Shown: one piece after another, positions 17,045-25,309 of the stretch | How the letters are laid out: every line of letters begins with the position of its first letter | Numbering within the stretch: position 1 is the stretch's first letter | Assembly: GCF_002726155.1 (NCBI RefSeq) | Contig: NZ_PBSH01000029.1 | Coordinates: forward strand, 23,494-87,493 | From: Alcanivorax sp. | GTDB lineage: Bacteria > Pseudomonadota > Gammaproteobacteria > Pseudomonadales > Alcanivoracaceae | DNA: 64,000 nt | Reading direction: 5' to 3' | Position numbers and translations under genes: made by a program | The notes under the pieces: generated by a model | What the model was told of the DNA's origin: nothing | Database searches by the model: none | What the model saw: only the letters and a program-made list of their open reading frames with translations

Positions 17045-18732
17045 TGATGCTTACTCACCTGTTCCCCTCATTAGCCGATGACCATCTGATTGGCTGGCAC
17101 CAGAACCAGCCCATCCGGGGCGAGCAGCTGTGCGCGGATGTGGCCGCACTGAGTGGCCAGCTGGACACACTCCCGGCGCGCCACTGGGCGGTCTTTCATG
17201 GTCACGCCTACCCAACGCTGGTGGCGCTGCTGGCCCTGTGGCAAACCGGGCGCAGCGCCTGGTTGCCCGGCAATAATCTGCCCGCCACCGAAGCCGCGTT
17301 GGCCGATCACTGCCAGGGCTTCCTGGGCGAATGGCAAACACCCACCCCCCTACCCAATGGCGACACGTTGACTCTCGGCAACGCCAGCCCGGACGCCGAA
17401 CTGGTAATTTTCACCTCTGGCTCCAGCGGCGAACCCAAGGCGATCCACAAGCAATACCGCCAGCTCCTTAATGAGCTGGACACCCTGGAACAGGCCTTCG
17501 GCCACCGGCTCACCGCCGACACTGTGTTCGCAGGCACCGTCAGTCACCAGCACATTTATGGCCTGTTGTTCCGGCTGCTATGGCCCCTGGCCAGCGGTCG
17601 TCCACTGGTCAGCGAACAGCTGCAGGACCCTCTCAGCCTGCTCACCCGGGCCCAGTCGCAGCCTACTGCCTGGGTGGCCAGCCCGGCGCACCTGAAACGG
17701 CTACGCCACGATCTGCCCTGGCAAAAAACTCCACCGCTGCAGGCGATCTTTTCCTCCGGCGGCCCACTGCCCCGTGACATCGCCCTGCAGATGGCACAAC
17801 AACATGGCCAACCGGTGACTGAAGTCTATGGCTCCAGCGAAACCGGCGGCATCGCCTGGCGCTGCCAGCAACCGGATGACGATAGCTGGGCACCGTTGCC
17901 CGGCATCCATGTAAAGACAGAACACGGGCGCGCCACCCTGCACTCCCCCCATCTTCCGGACGGCCAGCCCTGCCCGCTGGATGACCAGATAGAAGAGCAG
18001 TCCAACGGCCGTTTCCGGCTTGGCCCCCGCAAGGACAGCATCGTGAAAATTGAAGGCAAGCGCCTGTCGCTCAACACCCTGCGCAGCGCCCTGAACAACG
18101 CCGAGTGGGTGGCCGAAGCCGATGTCATCGTGCTGCCCGACCAGCGACTGGGCGCCATCGTGGTGTTGACCGCCACCGGTAGACAGGTCCTGGCCGAACA
18201 GGGTCGTCGCGCGCTCAGTCAAACGCTGCGCGCGCACCTGGCACCGCACGTGGATGCCGTGGGCCTGCCCCGCCGGTGGCGCTTTGTGGCGCGCTTGCCG
18301 GAAACCCCCCAGGGCAAACGCCCGCTGGCGCAGTTGCAGGCTCTGTTCACCAGCAGCCAGTCCCTGCTGCCCGAGCCGCTACCCGCAGAACCCCAGCCCG
18401 ACCTCGCGGACAACACCGTTACCCTGGCCCTGCCCATCGACCACGACCTGCCCTGGTTCAGCGGCCACTTTGCCCAGCAAGGCGTGCTCCCCGGCGTGGT
18501 ACAAATCGATTGGGCCGAAGGCTTTGCCCGGCAACACTTTTCGCTGCCCGGCACCCTCAGCCACCTGGAAGTCATCAAGTTCAACAGCCTGATCACCCCC
18601 GGCAACCCGGTGCAACTGAAGCTGGAATGGAAACCGGACAGCGGCAAGCTGTTGTTTGCTTTTCGCAGCCTGGACGATGACCGCCCACACAGCAGCGGCC
18701 GGCTGGTGTTCCACCCGGACAGCCCGTCATGA
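17041..18732 (+). CDS. AMP-dependent acyl/aryl ligase fused to a FabZ-like dehydratase (ApeH-ApeI)
   Basis: A 563-residue fusion. Residues 1 to about 440 are an adenylate-forming ligase: the P-loop-like motif IFTSGSSGEPKAIHK (about 122-136), the A5 motif EVYGSSETGG (about 261-270), and a C-terminal GKRP with the catalytic Lys (about 424). It should activate the aryl starter acid and load it on a carrier. Residues about 460-563 form a hotdog dehydratase with FSGHF-QQGVLPGV, the FabZ active-site pattern. In E. coli-type clusters these are separate genes, apeH and apeI. Three ATGs in a row mark the start; the first overlaps the previous stop. Confidence 0.87.
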   Translation: MMMLTHLFPSLADDHLIGWHQNQPIRGEQLCADVAALSGQLDTLPARHWAVFHGHAYPTLVALLALWQTGRSAWLPGNNLPATEAALADHCQGFLGEWQTPTPLPNGDTLTLGNASPDAELVIFTSGSSGEPKAIHKQYRQLLNELDTLEQAFGHRLTADTVFAGTVSHQHIYGLLFRLLWPLASGRPLVSEQLQDPLSLLTRAQSQPTAWVASPAHLKRLRHDLPWQKTPPLQAIFSSGGPLPRDIALQMAQQHGQPVTEVYGSSETGGIAWRCQQPDDDSWAPLPGIHVKTEHGRATLHSPHLPDGQPCPLDDQIEEQSNGRFRLGPRKDSIVKIEGKRLSLNTLRSALNNAEWVAEADVIVLPDQRLGAIVVLTATGRQVLAEQGRRALSQTLRAHLAPHVDAVGLPRRWRFVARLPETPQGKRPLAQLQALFTSSQSLLPEPLPAEPQPDLADNTVTLALPIDHDLPWFSGHFAQQGVLPGVVQIDWAEGFARQHFSLPGTLSHLEVIKFNSLITPGNPVQLKLEWKPDSGKLLFAFRSLDDDRPHSSGRLVFHPDSPS

Positions 18733-19478
18733 ATGCCTGCATCGTGATTCCGGTATTCAATCATGGCGCCACCCTGGCCGGTGTACTGGCGCAGCTGCAA
18801 CCGTTCGGGCTGCCGGTAATATTAGTGGATGACGGCAGCGATGCGGATACGGCCCGCACCTTGCGACAGCTGGCCAACGGCCATCCCGAACACATCACGC
18901 TGTACACGCGCACGGAAAATGGCGGCAAAGGCGCGGCGGTGATGGACGGCCTGCGCCAGGCCCGCCAGCTCGGTTTCAGCCACGCTCTGCAGATTGATGC
19001 CGATGGCCAGCACCGCAGCGCCGACCTGCCCCGTTTTCTGGACGCCGCCCGCACCAACCCGAATGCGCTGATCACCGGCACACCGCAATACGATGCCTCC
19101 GTGCCCAAGGGCCGACTGTATGGCCGCTACCTGACCCACGTGTGGGTCTGGATCAACACCCTGTCGCTGGATATTCGCGATTCCATGTGTGGTTTCCGGG
19201 TCTACCCACTGGTCCCCACCCTGGCCATCATCGACCGTGTGGCCCTGGGCAAACGCATGGAATTCGACTGCGAAATCCTGGTCCGCCTGCACTGGCAGGG
19301 CACGCCCATCATCAACCTGCCCACGGCCGTCCAGTATCCGGAAAACGGGCTCTCCCACTTCCGCTTGCTGAAAGACAACCTGCTGATCAGCAACATGCAC
19401 GCCCGCCTGTTTTTCGGCATGCTGGTGCGCCTGCCATGGATCCTGTGGCGACGAATTCCGGGGCGGCGGCTGACATGA
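18729..19478 (+). CDS. Family 2 glycosyltransferase of the aryl polyene cluster (ApeJ N-terminal half)
   Basis: A GT-A fold glycosyltransferase of 249 residues. The nucleotide-binding part has VIPVFNHG (about 6-13) and LVDDGSD (about 33-39), and the metal-binding DXD region reads QIDADGQH (about 85-92). It resembles polyprenyl-phosphate mannosyl/glucosyltransferase-like enzymes. In some APE clusters this domain is joined to an acyltransferase in one protein; here the two are separate genes overlapping by ATGA in different frames. It probably glycosylates the lipid anchor of the polyene; donor sugar unknown. Confidence 0.85.
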   Translation: MNACIVIPVFNHGATLAGVLAQLQPFGLPVILVDDGSDADTARTLRQLANGHPEHITLYTRTENGGKGAAVMDGLRQARQLGFSHALQIDADGQHRSADLPRFLDAARTNPNALITGTPQYDASVPKGRLYGRYLTHVWVWINTLSLDIRDSMCGFRVYPLVPTLAIIDRVALGKRMEFDCEILVRLHWQGTPIINLPTAVQYPENGLSHFRLLKDNLLISNMHARLFFGMLVRLPWILWRRIPGRRLT

Positions 19479-20404
19479 GTAACGGCAAGACCTGGTTCCA
19501 TTTTGAAGAGCGCGGCGTGTTCTGGGGCATGCGCCTGATCCTGGCCACCTACGGCTTGCTGGGCCGCGCCGTGTGCCTGTGTCTGGTCAACGCCGTGGTG
19601 CTCTATTACTGGCTCAGCCATGGCAAGGCCCGCGCCGCCAGCACCAATTATCTGCAGCGCATCGCGCAACATCCCAACAGCACCGTGGTCGCCGACCGCC
19701 GCACCAGCCTGCGCCACTTTATGCAGTTCGGCGCCGCTGTGGTCGATAAATTTGCTGCCTGGCGCGGCGATATCACCTTCGAACAGGTCCACATTCCCGA
19801 CCGCAGCCCACTGGAACGCATCCTCGACACCGGCCGCGGCGGCGTACTGATCGGCGCCCACCTGGGCAACATGGACGTGTGCCGGGCCATGTCGCAAATG
19901 CGCGACGACATCCGCCTGAATGTGCTGGTGCACACCCGCCATGCGGAAAAATTCAATCGCCTGCTGGGCGAAATCAGTGACAACGTGAACCTGGCGCTGA
20001 TTCAGGTCAGCGAACTGAGTCCGGCTACCGCCATCCTGTTACAGCAACGGGTGGATGCCGGCGAACTGGTGGTCATCATGGGCGACCGGGTGCCGCTCAG
20101 TGGCGGCCAACGCACTGTGCCCGCCCCGTTCCTTGGCGAGCCGGCCCCCTTTCCGCAAGGCCCTTTCATTCTCGCCAGCCTGCTCAAGTGCCCGGTGCTG
20201 ACCCTGTTCTGCACCCGCGAAAAAAACCATTTCCAGATTGAATTCCGGCCCCTGGCCGACCGCATTATCCTGCCCCGCCGTGACCGCGACACAGCCATGG
20301 CCGGCTACATTCAGGATTATGCCGCGCAGCTGGAAGCACAGTGCCTGCGCTATCCACTGCAATGGTTCAACTTCTACGACTTCTGGCATCAGGATACCCT
20401 CTGA
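19475..20404 (+). CDS. LpxL/HtrB-type acyltransferase of the aryl polyene cluster (ApeJ C-terminal half)
   Basis: A 309-residue membrane-bound acyltransferase of the lysophospholipid/lipid A acyltransferase family. The N-terminal anchor lies at about residues 28-48. The catalytic HX4D-like motif reads GAHLGNMDVCRA (about 128-139), with His130 and Asp135. Downstream GDRVP (about 204) and FPQGPF (about 226) match the family. The ATG at 19475 follows the glycosyltransferase by a 4-base overlap; the frame is open further upstream but without a start that fits. It likely transfers an acyl or aryl polyenoyl group to the glycolipid. Confidence 0.85.
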   Translation: MSNGKTWFHFEERGVFWGMRLILATYGLLGRAVCLCLVNAVVLYYWLSHGKARAASTNYLQRIAQHPNSTVVADRRTSLRHFMQFGAAVVDKFAAWRGDITFEQVHIPDRSPLERILDTGRGGVLIGAHLGNMDVCRAMSQMRDDIRLNVLVHTRHAEKFNRLLGEISDNVNLALIQVSELSPATAILLQQRVDAGELVVIMGDRVPLSGGQRTVPAPFLGEPAPFPQGPFILASLLKCPVLTLFCTREKNHFQIEFRPLADRIILPRRDRDTAMAGYIQDYAAQLEAQCLRYPLQWFNFYDFWHQDTL

Positions 20405-20406
20405 CC

Positions 20407-21966
20407 GTGACTCAACCGCCCACCCCAACCGTTACCTTCGATGGCGCCCCGGTGACCCTGGAACAGGTCTGCCAACTTTCTCGCCGGCAGGCCAACAGCC
20501 GGCTCGGCAACGGCGAATTCCAGCAGCGCATTGAGCGCGGCGCGACGTTTCTCGAACGTCTGCTGGCCCGCGAAGGGGTCATCTACGGTGTCACCACTGG
20601 CTACGGTGACTCCTGCACCACCGCCATTCCGGAAGCCCTCACCGGGCAACTTTCGGAGAAAATATTCACCTTTCATGGCTGCGGGCTGGGCGCACACTTT
20701 GATGCACAAAGCACCCGCGCCATTCTCGCCGCCCGCCTCACCAGCCTGTGCCGGGGTTATTCCGGAGTGCGCTATGAGCTGCTGCAGCAACTGCACCGGC
20801 TGCTCGACGAAGACCTGCTGCCCCTGATTCCCCAGGAAGGATCGGTGGGCGCCAGCGGCGACCTGACACCGCTTTCCTATGTCGCCGCCGCCCTGGCCGG
20901 GCAGCGCCAGCTACGACAGGGGGAGCAGATTCGCGAGGCATCCGAAGTCTTTGCGGAACGCCATATCTCCCCCCTGACCCTGCGCCCCAAGGAAGGTCTG
21001 GCGGTGATGAATGGCACCGCGGTGATGACCGGCCTCGCCTGCCTGGCGTTTGACCGGGCCAACTATCTGGTTTCCCTGGGCACCCGCATCACCGCCCTGG
21101 CCAGCCTGGCCATTCAGGGCAACGCCTACCATTTTGATGAAGTGCTGTTCTCGGTGAAACCGCACCCGGGCTCCCAGCTGGCCGCCCGCCGCCTGCGCGA
21201 CGACCTGCAAGCCAGCAACGCCCCCAGCCACGAAGCCCGCCTTCAGGATCGCTACTCCCTGCGTTGCGCCCCCCATGTGCTGGGCGTGCTCAGCGACACC
21301 CTGAGCCAACTGCGCAGCTTCGTGGAAGTGGAACTGAACAGCGCCAATGACAATCCGATTATTGATGGCGACAACGAACGGGTGCTGCACGGCGGGCACT
21401 TCTACGGTGGCCACATCGGCCAGGCCATGGACAGCCTGAAAACCGCTACCGCCAGCGTCGCCGACCTGCTCGACCGGCAACTGGCGCAGCTGGTGGACGT
21501 GAAATTCAACCACGGCCTGCCCGCCAACCTGTCCGGTAGCACCGGCGCCGGCGCCTGCCTGGACCACGGCTTCAAGGCGGTACAAATTGGCGCTTCGTCC
21601 TGGACCGCAGAAGCACTGAAACTGACCATGCCCGCCACCAGTTTTTCCCGCTCCACCGAGTGCCATAATCAGGACAAAGTCAGCATGGGCACCACCGCCG
21701 CCCGCGACGCCCTGCGAGTGCTTGAGCTCAGCGAGCAAGTGGCCGCCGCCGGGCTGCTGGCCAGCTGTCAGGCCGTGGAACTGCGCCTGGCACAGGACGG
21801 GCGCGACATTCACAGCCTGCCACCGGCCCTGCGCGACACCCTGCTGGCGGTGCGCGAAGACAGCGCCCACGTCAACGAAGACCGGGCCCTGGAGCCCGAG
21901 CTACGGCAGCTGCTCAGCCGCATCCGCCAACAACACTGGAACCTGTATGCCGACACCAGCGAATAA
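20407..21966 (+). CDS. Aromatic amino acid ammonia-lyase (HAL/PAL/TAL family)
   Basis: A 519-residue MIO-type lyase. The Ala-Ser-Gly triad that forms the MIO cofactor is at 149-151 (GSVGASGDL). Catalytic Tyr60 lies in IYGVTTGYG, and NSANDNPI and YSLRCAPH are intact. The selectivity pair is Phe89-His90, unlike HAL (Ser-His), tyrosine lyases (His-Leu or Ser-His) and phenylalanine lyases (Phe-Leu). The C-terminal motif is NQDKVSMG, as in PAL/TAL, rather than the NQEDHVSMG of true histidases. I infer it makes cinnamate or 4-coumarate as the starter for the polyene. The GTG start at 20407 follows the previous stop by 2 bases. No hut genes are nearby. Confidence 0.9.
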   Translation: MTQPPTPTVTFDGAPVTLEQVCQLSRRQANSRLGNGEFQQRIERGATFLERLLAREGVIYGVTTGYGDSCTTAIPEALTGQLSEKIFTFHGCGLGAHFDAQSTRAILAARLTSLCRGYSGVRYELLQQLHRLLDEDLLPLIPQEGSVGASGDLTPLSYVAAALAGQRQLRQGEQIREASEVFAERHISPLTLRPKEGLAVMNGTAVMTGLACLAFDRANYLVSLGTRITALASLAIQGNAYHFDEVLFSVKPHPGSQLAARRLRDDLQASNAPSHEARLQDRYSLRCAPHVLGVLSDTLSQLRSFVEVELNSANDNPIIDGDNERVLHGGHFYGGHIGQAMDSLKTATASVADLLDRQLAQLVDVKFNHGLPANLSGSTGAGACLDHGFKAVQIGASSWTAEALKLTMPATSFSRSTECHNQDKVSMGTTAARDALRVLELSEQVAAAGLLASCQAVELRLAQDGRDIHSLPPALRDTLLAVREDSAHVNEDRALEPELRQLLSRIRQQHWNLYADTSE

Positions 21967-22381
21967 ACGCCTGCAACACAGCATCCAGATTGAGGTGCCC
22001 TTCCACGATGTGGACATGATGGAAGTGGCCTGGCACGGCCACTATGTGAAGTACTTTGAAGTGGCCCGCTGCGCGCTGCTGGAGCAGTTCAACTACAACT
22101 ACCTGCAAATGCGCGAGTCCGGCTACGCCTGGCCAGTCATCGACCTGCACCTGCGTTACGCCCGCCCGGCCCGTTTTGGCCAGACCATCACCGTCACCGC
22201 CACTGTGCGCGAGTGGGAAAACCGGCTGAAGATCAGCTACCTGATCAGCGATGAAAACGGTCAGCGTCTTACCCGTGGCCACAGCATTCAGGTGGCCGTG
22301 GACATGACCAACGAGGAAATGCTCTACGTCAGCCCCCCCGTTCTTCTGCAACGGCTGGGTGTGGAAGGGGAACAGGAATGA
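21947..22381 (+). CDS. apeK: 4HBT-type acyl thioesterase (ApeK-like)
   Basis: A single-hotdog thioesterase of 144 residues. The 4-hydroxybenzoyl-CoA-thioesterase signature is VPFHDVDMMEVAWHGHYVKY (about 13-32), with the catalytic Asp and the HGHY motif. It probably releases or edits thioester-bound chains. It starts 20 bases inside the lyase gene and overlaps the next gene by 4 bases. Confidence 0.87.
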   Translation: MPTPANKRLQHSIQIEVPFHDVDMMEVAWHGHYVKYFEVARCALLEQFNYNYLQMRESGYAWPVIDLHLRYARPARFGQTITVTATVREWENRLKISYLISDENGQRLTRGHSIQVAVDMTNEEMLYVSPPVLLQRLGVEGEQE

Positions 22382-22965
22382 AGCGGCGCGCTCTGCAATG
22401 GATGGTGACGCTGACCCTGCTGCCGTTGTTCGCCCACGCCCTGACACTGGCGGAGATTGAGCAGCAACTGGACCCGGCACCGGTCTTGAACGCAGAGTTC
22501 CGCCAACAGCAACACCTGGCCATGCTGTCGCGGCCACTGGTCTCCACCGGCTCGCTGTTATTGATCAAGGGCCACGGCCTGCAATGGCAAATGAAAGCAC
22601 CTTTTACCAGCGATCTGAAACTGATCGACGGCACCCTCTACAGCAACGGCCAGGCAGACAGCCTACCCGGTGGCGACGCCTTTTCGCGACGGCTGATGAT
22701 GGTTCTATCCGGCGATTTTTCCGCCCTGGACAACGCCTTTGAGATTGAGGCCAGCGGCCAACCGGAGCAATGGACCCTGACACTGGAACCGCGTAACGCC
22801 ACTCTCAAGAAAGTCCTGCACGGCCTGTCCGTTTCTGGCGGCCGCACCCCGGAACAGTTCCGCTTGAACTATCCCAATGGCGATTACAGCGTGACCACGC
22901 TCAGCAATATCCAGCTCACCGACACCCCCACGGACGACGAGGAGCAGAGGCTTGCGCGCCCCTGA
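22378..22965 (+). CDS. apeL: Exported LolA-like outer-membrane lipoprotein carrier protein (ApeL-like)
   Basis: A 195-residue periplasmic protein with a signal peptide ending AHA (about residue 21) and the concave-barrel pattern of LolA. The N-terminal part reads FRQQQHLAMLSRPLVSTGSL, a LolA-type start of the barrel. In APE clusters this gene pairs with an MMPL exporter and a lipoprotein. It may carry the lipid-linked pigment across the periplasm to the outer membrane, by analogy with lipoprotein carriers. It overlaps the exporter gene by 14 bases. Confidence 0.83.
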   Translation: MKRRALQWMVTLTLLPLFAHALTLAEIEQQLDPAPVLNAEFRQQQHLAMLSRPLVSTGSLLLIKGHGLQWQMKAPFTSDLKLIDGTLYSNGQADSLPGGDAFSRRLMMVLSGDFSALDNAFEIEASGQPEQWTLTLEPRNATLKKVLHGLSVSGGRTPEQFRLNYPNGDYSVTTLSNIQLTDTPTDDEEQRLARP

Positions 22966-25309
22966 TCGTCTTGCCGGTTTTCGCCTGAACCGCCCGCTGG
23001 GTGCAGCACTGTGGTGCCTGCTGATTCTGCTCGGCATCACCCTGGCCGCCTCTGGCCTGCGCTCACCCCACTGGCTGAACAGCAACCTGCTCGCCATGTT
23101 GCCACAGGACACCGTGCCCGCAGCGACCCGGCAGGTCAGCGATCGCTACCGGCAAACCTTGTCCTCGACAACCCTGTGGCTGACCCCCGGCGACAGCCCC
23201 GCCGACGCCGCCCGCCGCACCGAACAACTGCGCCGGGCCCTTGGCGGCAGCGCCCTGTTCGACGAGATCGGCCCGACCCTGTCCGAGCAGGATCTGCAGC
23301 AACGTTACCGGGCGCTGGCCCCGTACCGCTATCAGCTACTCACCCCCACCGACCGGCAAGCCGCGCTCTCGCAACCGGACGCCCTGATTCAACAGGCGCT
23401 GGCACGGCTCTATCGTCCCTCCGGCGCCTCCAGCCAGCAGTGGCAAGCGGATCCACTATTCCTTTTCGAACGCTACCTGGCGTCCCTGTCGCGCAATAGC
23501 ACAGCACTGCATAACGGCATCGCCATGCTTTCCCACGGCGACCGCTACTGGGGCATGAGCCTGGCCAGCACTCGCCACGACAGCTTTGCCATCGATCAGC
23601 AAACACAGCTGGATGCGTTCCGCCGGCAGATGCAACAGGATTTCCCCGACACCCTGTTCACTGGCATGCCGTTTTATGCCGCCGCAGGTGCGGTGAGCGC
23701 GGAACGGGAAATTCGCACCGTGGGGCTGTTTTCGCTGGTCTGCATCGTGTTGCTGTTTGTGCTGGTGTTTGCCAGCTTGCGCCCCTTGCTGCTGGCCCTG
23801 ATCAGCATCGCCAGCGGCGTCCTCTGGGGGCTGGCCGCCAGCCTGTGGCTATTCGGCGAACTGCATCTGCTGGCGCTGGTGTTCGGCGCCAGCCTGATCG
23901 GCGTGTCGGTGGATTACAGCATTCATTATTTCTGCCATTTACGCGGGCAGCCGGACGCCGCCCCCATTACGGTCCGCAACCGCCTGTTGCCACCGCTGGG
24001 ACTGGCCCTGCTCAGCAGCGTGCTGGGCTACTCCGCCATGGCCTGGGCACAATTCCCCGGACTGCGGCAAGTGGCCGTATTCTCCATCAGCGGGCTGGTG
24101 ATGGCCTGGCTCACCGTGATGCTGCTGTTTCCGGCATTGAGCCGACAAACCGGCGCGACCCTGTCGCCCTGGGTGGCGCGTCTGCACCGGATCATGGCCC
24201 ACTGGCAGCGCCTGATCCTGCGCTTTCGCTGGCTGGCACTGGCCGCCGGAGCGGCCATCGTGTCCGGCATGCTGTGGCTGTCTGCAAGTGACGATGTGCA
24301 TGATTACCAGACGCCCCCGGCACACCTGCAGGCCATGCAGACCCAGCTTGGCAAAATCACCGACAACGCACCCGGTGCCTATTTCGTGGTGCACGGTCGC
24401 GATATCCAGCACTGGTGGCAACGGGAACAACAACTGCACGACGCACTGCAGGCCGCCCATATCGATAGTGATGCCCTGTCGCGCTACTGGGTACCGGCGC
24501 AACAACAACACACGATCCATACCGCATTGGCCGACGGTGTTTTCCAGCACCCACGCTTTACCCGCTTCAGTGACACCGTGGGCATGACTGACGCTGCCCG
24601 GCAAAAAGTGCAGGCCGATTTCGACCAGCCGGTAACGCCCCTGTCGCTGCCCGACTGGCTACAACGGCTGGACAACCCGGCCCTCTCGCAACTGTGGCAC
24701 GGCTGCGACGATCAAGGTTGTCGCAGCCTGGTGCTGGTTCGCGGCAAGGTGGATTCACCGCACGAGACACCACTCGCCACCTTCAACGCGCCGGATCAGG
24801 GCATCACCCTGATCGACGACGCCAGCAGCATCAGCTCGCTGATGGGTACCCTGCGTGACCACCTGCACCTGCTGCTGATTGCTGCCTACGCCCTCAGCGC
24901 CATGCTGCTCACCCTGGCCCGAGGCCCGGTGTTTGCCCTGCGGCTGCTGGCGGTACCCGCGCTGGCCAGCCTGGTAGTGCTGGGCAGCCTGGGCTGGCTC
25001 ACCGGCCACTACGGCCTGATCCATGTGCTCGCCCTGTTCCTGATCCTGGGTATTGGCATCGACTACGCCATTTTCTATCAACAGGATGGCCATACCCCCA
25101 CTGCCACCCTGGCCGTGCTGTTTTCTGCCACCACCACCTCGCTAAGTTTCGGCCTGCTGGGGCTGAGCGATACCCAGGTGGTGCATGATTTTGGCTTCAG
25201 CGTCTTTATCGGCATTGTGGCCGCGGCCTTGCTGGCACCTCTGTTTGCCGTCACCCCTTCACCTTTACCCCCTGCTTCGGAGAACAGACGCCCCCATGAC
25301 CGACACTGA
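22952..25309 (+). CDS. apeM: MMPL/RND-type exporter (ApeM-like)
   Basis: A 785-residue polytopic protein of the RND superfamily with two halves, each a large periplasmic domain followed by a helix bundle. Helix 1 is at about 14-34. The first bundle (about 245-410) contains GVSVDYSIHYF, and the second (about 635-775) contains the parallel GIGIDYAIFYQ, both with the conserved membrane Asp. It likely uses proton energy to move the polyene lipid out of the inner membrane. The start is TTG at 22952 with AGGAGCAGAGG just upstream; no better start is visible. The stop overlaps the next gene by 14 bases. Confidence 0.88.
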   Translation: MRAPDRLAGFRLNRPLGAALWCLLILLGITLAASGLRSPHWLNSNLLAMLPQDTVPAATRQVSDRYRQTLSSTTLWLTPGDSPADAARRTEQLRRALGGSALFDEIGPTLSEQDLQQRYRALAPYRYQLLTPTDRQAALSQPDALIQQALARLYRPSGASSQQWQADPLFLFERYLASLSRNSTALHNGIAMLSHGDRYWGMSLASTRHDSFAIDQQTQLDAFRRQMQQDFPDTLFTGMPFYAAAGAVSAEREIRTVGLFSLVCIVLLFVLVFASLRPLLLALISIASGVLWGLAASLWLFGELHLLALVFGASLIGVSVDYSIHYFCHLRGQPDAAPITVRNRLLPPLGLALLSSVLGYSAMAWAQFPGLRQVAVFSISGLVMAWLTVMLLFPALSRQTGATLSPWVARLHRIMAHWQRLILRFRWLALAAGAAIVSGMLWLSASDDVHDYQTPPAHLQAMQTQLGKITDNAPGAYFVVHGRDIQHWWQREQQLHDALQAAHIDSDALSRYWVPAQQQHTIHTALADGVFQHPRFTRFSDTVGMTDAARQKVQADFDQPVTPLSLPDWLQRLDNPALSQLWHGCDDQGCRSLVLVRGKVDSPHETPLATFNAPDQGITLIDDASSISSLMGTLRDHLHLLLIAAYALSAMLLTLARGPVFALRLLAVPALASLVVLGSLGWLTGHYGLIHVLALFLILGIGIDYAIFYQQDGHTPTATLAVLFSATTTSLSFGLLGLSDTQVVHDFGFSVFIGIVAAALLAPLFAVTPSPLPPASENRRPHDRH

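Noticed and set aside
20407..21966. Lyase as a histidine-utilisation enzyme (hutH)
   Set aside because: No hutU/hutI neighbours in the window, PAL/TAL-like NQD motif, and position inside the APE cluster.
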